From the NCBI GenBank assembly GCA_022508985.1, contig JAFLUA010000002.1:248001-312000 (forward strand): a stretch of DNA of 64,000 nt, written 5' to 3'. Numbering within the stretch: the first letter of the stretch is position 1; every line of letters starts with the position of its first letter. This DNA is from Muribaculaceae bacterium. GTDB lineage: Bacteria; Bacteroidota; Bacteroidia; Bacteroidales; Muribaculaceae. The notes under the pieces are model-generated. The model was not told the origin of the DNA. It made no database searches and saw only the letters and a list, made by a program, of their open reading frames with translations. A program made the position numbers and the translations under genes. This document shows, piece by piece, positions 1 through 7,726 of this stretch.

Positions 1-616
1 TCGTGAAATAGTACAGGTTATCGCTATACTTGTATAGACCGAGTGTTTCACCTTCTGTGTCGACGTCTCTGAAGTCGGTGTTAATCCAAGCGAGGAATTC
101 GGGGAGGTTAAAGTTAACGTCCGATTGAGCCTTCACGAGGAGTGCGTTGAGGCGCGAGGGACGGCCGTTGAGGATAACGAGGCACTTAGCGGGCCATACA
201 TATTCCTGGTCGTCGCGTTCGCCTGTACGTTTCACCATTGTACAATAAACTTTTTCGAGTGTAGCACCAGCGTGAGTGTGGCCGCTACCCGATTCTACCT
301 GTGCCAAAGCGAGGAGTGACGACGAGTGATAGGTGCCATCTTCTTCGAAGAAGAAAACGCGGTTAGCCTGCAAATTGTCGACAATAGCATCTTCAGCTGC
401 AAAGTTGCCAAAAGCTCCGGTACCTTCTGCAAAGTCTTTTTCTTGATCATTCCAAGCGCGCGACATACCTGTTGCGTCAACGCTCTTGATACGGAACGAC
501 ATATAGCCGGTTTCACCGCCTATCTCGGGAACATCGTCACCGATAGTACGTTCTGCGCATCCTGCAAGGCTTGCTGCCACAAGTGCGCCAATTGCATAAA
601 CAAAAACTTTTTTCAT
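1..616 (-). CDS. Mfa1/fimbrillin-like major fimbrial subunit lipoprotein (3' end outside window)
   Basis: The frame is open from the ATG at 616 to the window edge, so at least 205 residues are seen and the C-terminus is missing. The N-terminus is a lipoprotein signal with a lipobox (LAGC, Cys at about residue 20). That fits fimbrillins of Porphyromonas/Bacteroides, which are lipidated, exported and polymerised on the cell surface after protease trimming. The gene follows DUF3575 and DUF3868 genes, the usual partners of Mfa1-type subunits, with only 21 nt to the upstream stop. This context supports the assignment more than any motif in the visible part, which contains a segment typical of the family (YVWPAKCLVILNGRPS, near residues 141-156). 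Confidence 0.7.
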   Translation of the reverse strand, partial: MKKVFVYAIGALVAASLAGCAERTIGDDVPEIGGETGYMSFRIKSVDATGMSRAWNDQEKDFAEGTGAFGNFAAEDAIVDNLQANRVFFFEEDGTYHSSSLLALAQVESGSGHTHAGATLEKVYCTMVKRTGERDDQEYVWPAKCLVILNGRPSRLNALLVKAQSDVNFNLPEFLAWINTDFRDVDTEGETLGLYKYSDNLYYFT

Positions 617-637
617 GTGTGTATCTAATTTATAATT

Positions 638-2089
638 TTATTCGTTAGTTGTTGTTACGGGTGCATATTTGCGCACTTCCTGTATGTGTTCGAGCACGCT
701 TGCTGCATCGTTCATGCCAAGTGTTTCAGCCTGTTGGATGAGTGTTTCGGCATTGTCGTAATCGGCCTGGAGGGCAGCGAGTACGCCACGTGCATACACT
801 GCTTCGGCACCGTCGCCGGCCTTCTCGAGATAGCGTGCCGCCGACACGAAGTCGCGACGCTGCATTGCCGAGTTTGCGGCATTGAGGTTGGCTGTCTCAT
901 CGTTGGGGAACATGCGCACGGCAGTCTCAAACACCTCGTTGTATTCGTCGGAGCCGGGTTCGAGGCTTTGTGCCAGCACAAAGAGCTCGTTGAGCGACAG
1001 TTTGTGCGGTGCTTCATACATCACCTTTCTGATTTCTTCGGGCGTTGTATAGCTGCGTATATTATATGTAATGTAGTAGTCGGAGTGACGCAAGGCCGGA
1101 TAGATAGCCTGGAAGAGGAATTTGTATTCCTCAGGATATGCCGAGCGCAATTTGTCGTTCTTGGGGTCGGGAGCCATGTCGCTGTCGATTAAGGCAAGTA
1201 TTTCATCTTTGCGGTCGAGACCACAGCCTACGACAAATTCGCGGAGGCCTTCCCAATCTTCCGGCTCATAGTCGGTAGCGATGAAGCCGGGCTCAAATTT
1301 GTAGAGGTTTTGCACATATTGCTTCAGAGTCTCCGTACGACCTTTTGCCAAGCGTATGTTGTTGTCATAGGGGCCTTCAGGCGATGCGAAACCTTTGATT
1401 TTAATCGACGTTATAGTCACGTCTTCATCGCGACGAACAGAGTCGATTGTTGCTATGATTTTAGCAAGTTCTATTTGGTTGTTACGATAGTTGGGATAAA
1501 GCTCGGTGCGGTTTACGGGGAAGTCGATAAAAGCGCGTCCCGATAGGGTACGAGTCTTTAAGGCATCGGCAACAGGACGTTTGTACTCAAATTGCGGTGT
1601 AAACACAACGTCGTGGTAAGCACCAAGTTCTCCGAGGTATTCATCGACAAGGGCCGAGCAACAGCCATAGTCTTCACGCTTGAATTTCAGTGTAGAGCCG
1701 TTCATCCACTCTTCGTAAGGCACGAGTGTGTGATAAGTGAGCTCATTGGGTTTCTGACGAGCGCGGTACGATTCTTCGGTGCCGTCAGAGAGAAGGCTCT
1801 TGCCGTTGCGCAAGTAGTAGAAATAGCGTTTACGACCGTAGATACCAACCGAGTAAAGCGCCAACGAGTCGTTGTCGTTTACTAAATACGGTGTCAAGAG
1901 CACGGCTCTATTGCTGCCTACCTTGAGGCTTTGAAGGTCGACATCCATATCGACCGCCATATATGCGCTGTTGCGAGCTATTTTCACATTATCGACACCA
2001 ACGCCGGGGACGGGTGTCTGCACCTCTGCTACAGCAGGTAACGAGAGGGCACATGCCGCTAAAGCTATTATTGCAGTTATCTTTTTCAT
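638..2089 (-). CDS. DUF3868 domain protein with OmpA-like and TPR-like regions (fimbrial accessory)
   Basis: A 483-residue exported protein: signal peptide at 1-21, then a DUF3868-type N-terminal beta domain (about 22-170). An OmpA-like module follows with a GFASPEGPYDNN core near residue 235 and a helical NIRLAKGRTETL stretch. The last 110 residues are helical and TPR-like. DUF3868 proteins are encoded beside Mfa1-type fimbriae and are thought to help anchor or assemble them at the outer membrane. The gene lies 12 nt downstream of the DUF3575 gene and 21 nt upstream of the subunit gene, so the three probably form one transcript. Family assignment is confident; the molecular role is inferred. 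Confidence 0.8.
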   Translation of the reverse strand: MKKITAIIALAACALSLPAVAEVQTPVPGVGVDNVKIARNSAYMAVDMDVDLQSLKVGSNRAVLLTPYLVNDNDSLALYSVGIYGRKRYFYYLRNGKSLLSDGTEESYRARQKPNELTYHTLVPYEEWMNGSTLKFKREDYGCCSALVDEYLGELGAYHDVVFTPQFEYKRPVADALKTRTLSGRAFIDFPVNRTELYPNYRNNQIELAKIIATIDSVRRDEDVTITSIKIKGFASPEGPYDNNIRLAKGRTETLKQYVQNLYKFEPGFIATDYEPEDWEGLREFVVGCGLDRKDEILALIDSDMAPDPKNDKLRSAYPEEYKFLFQAIYPALRHSDYYITYNIRSYTTPEEIRKVMYEAPHKLSLNELFVLAQSLEPGSDEYNEVFETAVRMFPNDETANLNAANSAMQRRDFVSAARYLEKAGDGAEAVYARGVLAALQADYDNAETLIQQAETLGMNDAASVLEHIQEVRKYAPVTTTNE

Positions 2090-2101
2090 GTCTGTTCGGG
2101 G

Positions 2102-2692
2102 TTAGAATACGTACACTAAGTTTACAGCGGCTTTAGTCGGCCCTACATAGTGGTGGGGTTGGTCGGTCTCAACACGTTTGCCACAACCCTGGCAGTTAAA
2201 TTTATCGTAGCGCGTATAGATGTAGCCGACACCAAGCTCGAGCTCAAAGTTCCAGTGGCGATCCAATACCCACGTGTAGCCGTAAGCAACACCGCCACCG
2301 ACAGCCCATCCTTGATAGCGGCTATCTGTCAGATTGGAGAAATCACTGCCTAAAAACGATACATTATTTCGGATATGCCCGAAATTGTACTCGCCGCCGA
2401 TGGCATGAAATCCCAAGAAGTGACCCATAAAGCGGTCGCAAAACCAATAGCGGGCTTCGGGCTGAACGCGCCAGTGTTTCCACTTGTGGCCGTTTACGTC
2501 CCATCCATTGTACGAACCCGATAAATCAATTGTCCAGTGTGGTGCCAGACCTACTTCTACACCGGCATCTACATTGAGCAACGCATCGTAAAGCAAGTTG
2601 GTCTTAATGGCTACATCTTGGGCCTTTACCGTAACGCCTATCCCAAAAGCCAAAAGCAACAACCATAGTTTCTTCTTAAAAAGAGTACTCAT
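2102..2692 (-). CDS. DUF3575 family outer-membrane beta-barrel protein
   Basis: A 196-residue protein with a signal peptide (cleavage after VKA, about residue 24). Alternating aromatic/hydrophobic strands follow, ending in a C-terminal Phe (NLVYVF), as in small outer-membrane barrels. DUF3575 proteins typically open with the pattern seen here at residues 27-50 (AIKTNLLYDALLNVDAGVE) and precede DUF3868 and fimbrillin genes in Bacteroidales. It is the first gene of the fimbrial unit. A -7 box lies about 78 nt upstream. The function is unproven; a role in fimbrial biogenesis is inferred from the conserved neighbourhood. Confidence 0.8.
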   Translation of the reverse strand: MSTLFKKKLWLLLLAFGIGVTVKAQDVAIKTNLLYDALLNVDAGVEVGLAPHWTIDLSGSYNGWDVNGHKWKHWRVQPEARYWFCDRFMGHFLGFHAIGGEYNFGHIRNNVSFLGSDFSNLTDSRYQGWAVGGGVAYGYTWVLDRHWNFELELGVGYIYTRYDKFNCQGCGKRVETDQPHHYVGPTKAAVNLVYVF

Positions 2693-2769
2693 CTATTTAT
2701 CACTAATTTATAAGCTTAATCTAACGTAAATACCACTGCCTCTTATTAACATAGGTACATTTCTGCGCG

Positions 2770-2777
2770 CAAAAGTA
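2770..2777 (-). promoter_or_regulatory. Bacteroidota -7 box for the fimbrial unit
   Basis: The minus-strand sequence is TACTTTTG, matching TAnnTTTG. It lies about 78 nt before the ATG at 2692. No clear -33 TTTG is seen. Confidence 0.5.
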
Positions 2778-2869
2778 ACACATATTTTTATATTACTGAT
2801 TAATAGTACACATAAAATGCTTGATAAAATTAAGCAATTTAACACCTTTTAACACTTGCCACACTAACT

Positions 2870-2879
2870 GGGGGGGGGG
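2870..2879. repeat. G10 homopolymer tract upstream of the fimbrial promoter
   Basis: Ten consecutive G residues, about 93 bp upstream of the fimbrial -7 box. The stretch 2693-2941 otherwise holds only AT-rich sequence. Tracts of this length are prone to slippage, but no effect on expression can be read from the sequence. Confidence 0.8.
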
Positions 2880-2941
2880 TATTTCCCTATATATCAGCGC
2901 ATTATACCCCAAGTACCTTGTTGCGTAAAAATTAAAATTTT

Positions 2942-3142
2942 TTATCTATCCGACCGATATTTATAGTCTATACCAAAAATAGTGCCTACAAACGTGAGTA
3001 TCTCGCCAAACGAAATCAGCACCGAAGAATGAATTTCACCAGCAGGCGATACTATAAAACCGGCAATAAGAAGGGCCGAACCTACCAAAATGAGAAAAAG
3101 TGAGCACAAAAGCTGCACACGTTTGTTTTTATCCTTTTCCAT
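2942..3142 (-). CDS. Small membrane protein with two transmembrane helices
   Basis: A 66-residue protein with a charged N-terminus (MEKDKNKR) and two hydrophobic segments (about 9-28 and 36-55) separated by a short polar loop, ending in a basic tail. The start at 3142 is preferred over the in-frame upstream ATG at 3199 because a -7 box lies at 3156-3163, inside the longer frame. Similar tiny membrane proteins are common in Bacteroidales, without a known role. It sits alone between the fimbrial unit and the OmpA genes. It is a hypothetical protein; the coding call rests on the promoter and the clean two-helix pattern. Confidence 0.6.
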   Translation of the reverse strand: MEKDKNKRVQLLCSLFLILVGSALLIAGFIVSPAGEIHSSVLISFGEILTFVGTIFGIDYKYRSDR

Positions 3143-3155
3143 ATTCTTTTTGCCA

Positions 3156-3163
3156 CAAAAGTA
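3156..3163 (-). promoter_or_regulatory. -7 box for the small membrane protein
   Basis: The minus-strand sequence is TACTTTTG. It predicts transcription starting near 3149, a few nucleotides before the ATG at 3142, and so decides the start codon. Confidence 0.55.
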
Positions 3164-3251
3164 GCATCGATGGCTACAACTTATTGCATAAAAAATCAAC
3201 AGCGGCAGAAATACACATTATTACGTAACGCGCGCGATAGCGCTTAACAAA

Positions 3252-3273
3252 AAAGGCGCCTTGCGGCGCCTTT
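3252..3273 (-). terminator. Intrinsic terminator after the OmpA pair
   Basis: A perfect 9-bp stem (AAAGGCGCC / GGCGCCTTT) with a 4-nt loop. On the minus strand it is followed by a T run, just after the stop codon at 3297. Confidence 0.85.
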
Positions 3274-3296
3274 GATGCTGTATCTACTGACGAGTA

Positions 3297-4445
3297 TTAT
3301 TTTTCGGGCTCGAGAGTACAGATGCTTACGCGGTTCCAAGAATCTTCTTCGAACATATCGCCGATGCCTTGACCTTCAGCGATGATGCGTTTAGCAGAAA
3401 TTTTGTACTTAGAAACGAGAGCGTTCTTAACGGCCTCGGCACGAGCAGCAGCGAGTTTAACGTTGCTATCGTAGTTGCCGTCTTTCGAAGCATAACCTTT
3501 AACAACCACGCGGTAGTCGGGGTGGCTCTTAAGGTAATCGGCAATCATTTCAACATTAGGCATCTGGTCGGCTGCAACAACCTTGCTACCAACGCGGAAG
3601 AATACGAAACGAACAGAGTTAAGCATCGTGTTAACCGATACTTCTTTAACAACTTCGGGCTTGCGGTTCTTGCAGATTTCGAGTTCGTTTGCAAGTCCGT
3701 TAGCTTTGAGTTCGAGTTCGTTTGCTTTAGCGAGAGCGGCGTCTAACTGAGCGCGATAAGACTCGTGGAGCGAGTTTATCTGGTTGTTGAGAGCGTCAAC
3801 TTCGGCCTGGTCGTAAGGACGTACACAAGTGAAGCCTTTGCCAAACTTATAAGAAACACCGGCGAGGATGTTGAGGGCTGCCTGGTGGCGGTGGTAAGCA
3901 ACATTGCCCTTGTTCTCCATATTCCAGATTACGAAAGGTTTGAGGGCTACGGTAACGTGGTTGCTAACGTTGAAGTTGAAGTTAAGACCGGCTTTGGTGT
4001 AGAAATTGTTCTGACAGCTGCGAACGTTTTTGGGGAAATAATAGCGACCCCAACCTGCACCTACAACAGCGTCGATGGTGAACGGACGAACGGCACAGTT
4101 GAAACCTCCGAAGAGATTGAAAAGATCGGCTGTACCATAAAGGCCTACATACGACTCGTCAATGGCCGTGGCGCTCGGAAGACGATATTTCCACGATGAG
4201 GTGTTGAAGTTGATAGAGCCCTCAATGCCTGTTCCAAACACCGGCGTGAGTTGCTTGCCAAAGTGAAGGCCTACAACACCGCGCATAGACCCAAAGAAAG
4301 GCTGATGTGCGATAGGTGTTGCAACACCGCCATCAAGACCTATCGACCAGTTGTCGAAGAACTTGGGAGCTTCAATTACCTGTGAATTTGCCGAGAATGC
4401 GCCTACTGCGGCAACAAATGCGGCTACGATAAATGATTTTTTCAT
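3297..4445 (-). CDS. OmpA family outer-membrane protein (second of a tandem pair)
   Basis: A 382-residue protein. It has a signal peptide (cleavage near SANS-QV, residue 21) and an eight-strand-like N-terminal barrel (about 25-205). A short coiled coil spans about 213-265 (ALNNQINSLHESYRAQLD). The C-terminal OmpA peptidoglycan-binding domain spans about 270-382, with GYASKDGNYDSN and a KLAAARAEAV helix. It should sit in the outer membrane and tether it to peptidoglycan. It follows its paralogue at 4512-5696 after 66 nt, so the two are probably co-transcribed and share the terminator at 3252-3273. The last 80 residues are nearly identical in the two, indicating a recent or gene-converted duplication. 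Confidence 0.88.
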   Translation of the reverse strand: MKKSFIVAAFVAAVGAFSANSQVIEAPKFFDNWSIGLDGGVATPIAHQPFFGSMRGVVGLHFGKQLTPVFGTGIEGSINFNTSSWKYRLPSATAIDESYVGLYGTADLFNLFGGFNCAVRPFTIDAVVGAGWGRYYFPKNVRSCQNNFYTKAGLNFNFNVSNHVTVALKPFVIWNMENKGNVAYHRHQAALNILAGVSYKFGKGFTCVRPYDQAEVDALNNQINSLHESYRAQLDAALAKANELELKANGLANELEICKNRKPEVVKEVSVNTMLNSVRFVFFRVGSKVVAADQMPNVEMIADYLKSHPDYRVVVKGYASKDGNYDSNVKLAAARAEAVKNALVSKYKISAKRIIAEGQGIGDMFEEDSWNRVSICTLEPEK

Positions 4446-4511
4446 AATAATTTGGTTTGATATTGATTTCTATTTCGGGGGCCATCGGCCACTGCCGACA
4501 GCCGATATTTC

Positions 4512-5696
4512 TTATTCAGCCGATTCGAGGGTGCAGATGCTTACGCGGTTCCACGAGTCTTCTTCGAACATATCGCCTATGCCTTGGCCTTCGGCTAAAA
4601 TGCGGCCCTCGGCTATCTTATACTTCGATATGAGAAGATTCTTGACAGCTTGAGCGCGGTCTTCGGCCAATCGGATATTCAAATCGTAACTGCCATCTTT
4701 CGAAGCATAACCTTTGATTGAGACTTTGGCTTCGGGATGTTTCTTGAGATGATCGGCAATCATTTCAACATTGGGCATCTGGTCGGCTGTGACAACTTTG
4801 CTACCCACGCGGAACGTTACAAAACGGACAGAACTCAAGAGCGTGCTCACCGACTCTTCTTTAACGACTTGACGGCGGTTTCTACAGCTATCAAGTTCGC
4901 CATTTAAGGCATTGATTTTTACTTCAAACGCATCGGCTTGGGCTTCGGCAGCGGCTATTTGCGCGCCATAGGTGCTACGCAGTGCGTTGATGCGCTCGTT
5001 TAGTTCATCTATTTCAGTCGAACTGAAAGGATTTGCGCACCAACCACGACCGCCAAAGTGATAGCTTAGGCCCGCAAGTAAGTTGAATGTTGCATACTGC
5101 TTGTCGAAAGCCACTTGTCCTCTACCCTCAAGGTCCCAGAAAACGTATGGTTTAATTGTGATACTAACGCTGTGCGTGGGGTTGAACACGAAGTTCAGAC
5201 CTGCTTTGGCGCCGAAGAAATCGACCTGCTGCGCTTCTTGCACCGTTTCGCCACTCTCATAAGCCTTGAAGAAATAACGCCCCCATCCGGCACCTATTAC
5301 CGTTTCGATAGTAAATGGACGTATCTTGCACGAGCGGCCACCGAAGAGATTGAAAAGGTCGGTAGTGCCAAATATGCCGAGGTATGTCTCGCTATAAGAG
5401 TCGTTGATACCGCCTCCTGTTACAAGGCCGCGATAATAGTCCATTGCACCGTTATTTACAACGGCTGTTGCCTCGAGACCCGTGCCAAAAACGGGCGTGA
5501 GCTGTTTTCTAAGATTAGCGCCGAAGACACCATAAGCCGATTCGAAAAACGGATTATGTGATAGTGGCGTGTTAATACCGCCATCAATGCCTATCGACCA
5601 ATTATCAAAAAATTTTGGCTGATTTATAAATACTTGAGCACTAACCGACAGAACGCCGGTAAAGGCCAAAGCCAATGCTATTGCATATTTTTTCAT
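4512..5696 (-). CDS. OmpA family outer-membrane protein (first of a tandem pair)
   Basis: A 394-residue paralogue of the downstream gene with the same architecture: signal peptide, beta-barrel, coiled coil (about residues 225-275) and OmpA C-terminal domain. The ATG at 5696 (MKKYAIALALAF) gives a proper signal peptide and is preferred over the non-ATG codon four residues upstream. A -7 box is found 49 nt before it. The barrel halves of the two paralogues have diverged while the peptidoglycan-binding halves stay alike, as expected if the exposed loops are under different selection. Confidence 0.88.
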   Translation of the reverse strand: MKKYAIALALAFTGVLSVSAQVFINQPKFFDNWSIGIDGGINTPLSHNPFFESAYGVFGANLRKQLTPVFGTGLEATAVVNNGAMDYYRGLVTGGGINDSYSETYLGIFGTTDLFNLFGGRSCKIRPFTIETVIGAGWGRYFFKAYESGETVQEAQQVDFFGAKAGLNFVFNPTHSVSITIKPYVFWDLEGRGQVAFDKQYATFNLLAGLSYHFGGRGWCANPFSSTEIDELNERINALRSTYGAQIAAAEAQADAFEVKINALNGELDSCRNRRQVVKEESVSTLLSSVRFVTFRVGSKVVTADQMPNVEMIADHLKKHPEAKVSIKGYASKDGSYDLNIRLAEDRAQAVKNLLISKYKIAEGRILAEGQGIGDMFEEDSWNRVSICTLESAE

Positions 5697-5722
5697 AAAG
5701 AAAACCAAACTACGGCTAATTA

Positions 5723-6874
5723 CTAATTATATTTTAAGATTTTGCAAAAATAGCTTTTTTTGGCGAAAAACTGTCGCTTATTAGCATATTTTAACACATC
5801 TACACCCCTATTGTTGCGCAATACCCTACCCTCTACCAGCGCTGGCTCCTCAAGGTCATCTATACGCGCCATCGCCCGCATGATTGTTTTCTGCGCACTG
5901 CCCCCTGCATCATCGCCAAGACCGCAATTTCGGCCGGGAAGTGCTGCGTAAATAAAAGGTGACGACGATCCGGCACCACGGCCGAGACTTGTATATGCCC
6001 TCATATCAGGGTTATAAGGATGAAATTGGGGCGACATATAAATCTCAAGTGCGGCTATCTCGTCGGCTCTGCTCACACGCCATTCCGGAATTGACACTTC
6101 GAGTTGCCAAGTATCGGCCTCGACTACGTATCCGTCTATGTTTCGGCGGTCGGCCGACGTGATGGCAACCGGCGACGCACATTGCGCTCCCGTCGGGTGT
6201 GATAGCAGCACTACAGGGGAGATGTAGACAATGTTGCCCGAGCGGTCGCGCAGTCGGTAGCGGCATAGCGCGGGCTGGATAAAAGCGCCGACCGTGGCTG
6301 CATCGGCACACATATCGAGATAAGCGGAGCTAAGATCGGCCGCCACATCATCGGCATCACGTTTTGTCAATCGCACGGCACCGCCGTAATCCTTGCTGAG
6401 CGTACGTGGCGCCACCGACGCTGCGACAGGAGTTGACGTTCTGGCCATAAGCGATATGGCCGGGATTTCCATGTCGAGCGGAATGATTGCCAACCCGGCC
6501 GTGTTAAGTCCCGCGCTGACGGCACCGCCGCTCGTCATCACAATAGCATTACCGGCACTGCGTTGCACGGCGCACAAGGCTTCTCCGGGCAGACTTGACG
6601 GATAAATGCCCGTAGGAGCGTCTTCGACACGCTCAACAGCCGTAACAAGTGTCGTGCCCGTTGAGGCAAGGAGCAGACTATCGTCTTGTCGGCGAAAACG
6701 ACATAGCGGGCGGCAACCTGCCAGGCGACGGTACTGCATTGGCCGACCTACCGTTACGAGCCCTCCATCTCCGCCTTTTGGCCGCATATTGACAACATTT
6801 TCAACGACGGCACCGCCATCGCGCCTGTCGACGGGGCGACATACTGCTTCGCCCTTAATTTTGAGTTCTTTCAT
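5723..6874 (-). CDS. Unrecognised protein, probably truncated at its C-terminus
   Basis: A 383-residue frame from the ATG at 6874 (MKELKIKGEAV); the upstream extension lacks coding character. There is no signal peptide, and I do not recognise the family. The N-terminal part is rich in Arg/Gly/Val, with short strands reminiscent of repetitive beta proteins. The last 20 or so residues (YANKRQFFAKKSYFCKILKYN) are Lys/Phe/Tyr-rich, unlike the rest. They are encoded by AT-rich DNA that contains the -7 box of the next gene (5745-5752). The true end has therefore probably been lost by deletion, and the final codons are read-through of intergenic DNA. The body has coding-like GC-rich third positions, so it was, or is, a real gene. 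Confidence 0.5.
   Translation of the reverse strand: MKELKIKGEAVCRPVDRRDGGAVVENVVNMRPKGGDGGLVTVGRPMQYRRLAGCRPLCRFRRQDDSLLLASTGTTLVTAVERVEDAPTGIYPSSLPGEALCAVQRSAGNAIVMTSGGAVSAGLNTAGLAIIPLDMEIPAISLMARTSTPVAASVAPRTLSKDYGGAVRLTKRDADDVAADLSSAYLDMCADAATVGAFIQPALCRYRLRDRSGNIVYISPVVLLSHPTGAQCASPVAITSADRRNIDGYVVEADTWQLEVSIPEWRVSRADEIAALEIYMSPQFHPYNPDMRAYTSLGRGAGSSSPFIYAALPGRNCGLGDDAGGSAQKTIMRAMARIDDLEEPALVEGRVLRNNRGVDVLKYANKRQFFAKKSYFCKILKYN
5745..5752 (-). promoter_or_regulatory. -7 box for the OmpA pair
   Basis: The minus-strand sequence is TATTTTTG, 49 nt upstream of the ATG at 5696. It lies inside the 3' end of the preceding open frame. Confidence 0.5.
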
Positions 6875-6961
6875 ATTTATGTGTTTATAAAGTGAACTCC
6901 AAAATTGGGCTCGCCAACGTAGTTTCCATCCTGCTATGTCTCTGCTGTCGACAAAAAACAC

Positions 6962-6969
6962 TATATTTG
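6962..6969 (+). promoter_or_regulatory. -7 box for the SIMPL-domain gene
   Basis: TATATTTG on the plus strand, 37 nt before the ATG at 7007. Confidence 0.55.
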
Positions 6970-7006
6970 CGACATAAAATTCCGTAAACAATCTAAACTT
7001 TTGATT

Positions 7007-7714
7007 ATGAAAGCAAACACCATTATCATTTCGTCGGCGATAATAGGCCTTGCCATTGTAGGGCTCGGGCTGGCGCTGAAAGCCGGCATCGACCGCTTCA
7101 CCGACCGCGACCGCGTTGTTACCGTGCGAGGCTTATGCGAAAAGGAAGTGCCGGCAAATAAGGTTACGTGGCCTATCGTGACGAAGGAGGCCGGAAACGA
7201 CTTGTTCACTATCTATTCTAAAATAAAGGCTAACAATGCCGCTATTGTTGATTTCCTCAAATCGAATGGCATCGACGAGGCGGAAATATCTATCAATGCA
7301 CCTCAAGTATTCGATATGGCAGCGGAGCGTTACGGCTCACAGGACGTGGTGTATCGCTACAAGGTGACTAATGTGGTTGTTGTTACTTCTGAAAAAATAG
7401 AGCTCGTGCAAAAACTCATAGGCAAACAGACCGACCTCATGAAGCAGGGCATAGCCGTTATCGATGGTGATTACAATTTTCAGACGATATACGAATACAC
7501 CAACCTCAACAGTGTGAAACCCGAAATGATAGCCGAGGCTACCGCTAACGCTCGTGAAGCGGCCGACAAATTCGCTTCCGACAGCCACAGCAAGCTCGGA
7601 AAAATTCAGACGGCAACTCAGGGGCAGTTCTCGATAAACGACCGTGACCAATTCACTCCCAATATCAAAACGATAAGGGTGGTAACTTATATAACTTACT
7701 ACTTGCAGGACTAA
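7007..7714 (+). CDS. SIMPL (DUF541) domain protein
   Basis: A 235-residue protein with an N-terminal membrane anchor (about 5-24, TIIISSAIIGLAIVGLGLAL) and a SIMPL domain over most of the rest (about 38-234). The domain opens with the family's VTVRG strand followed by VPANKVTW. SIMPL proteins are periplasmic or surface-exposed; family members have been linked to oxidative stress and to oligomeric ring assemblies, with no assigned enzymatic role. The ATG at 7007 is used because it begins the anchor and lies 37 nt after a -7 box. It converges with the M16 peptidase gene, 12 nt away. Confidence 0.85.
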   Translation: MKANTIIISSAIIGLAIVGLGLALKAGIDRFTDRDRVVTVRGLCEKEVPANKVTWPIVTKEAGNDLFTIYSKIKANNAAIVDFLKSNGIDEAEISINAPQVFDMAAERYGSQDVVYRYKVTNVVVVTSEKIELVQKLIGKQTDLMKQGIAVIDGDYNFQTIYEYTNLNSVKPEMIAEATANAREAADKFASDSHSKLGKIQTATQGQFSINDRDQFTPNIKTIRVVTYITYYLQD

Positions 7715-7726
7715 GGCTCCGCTACT

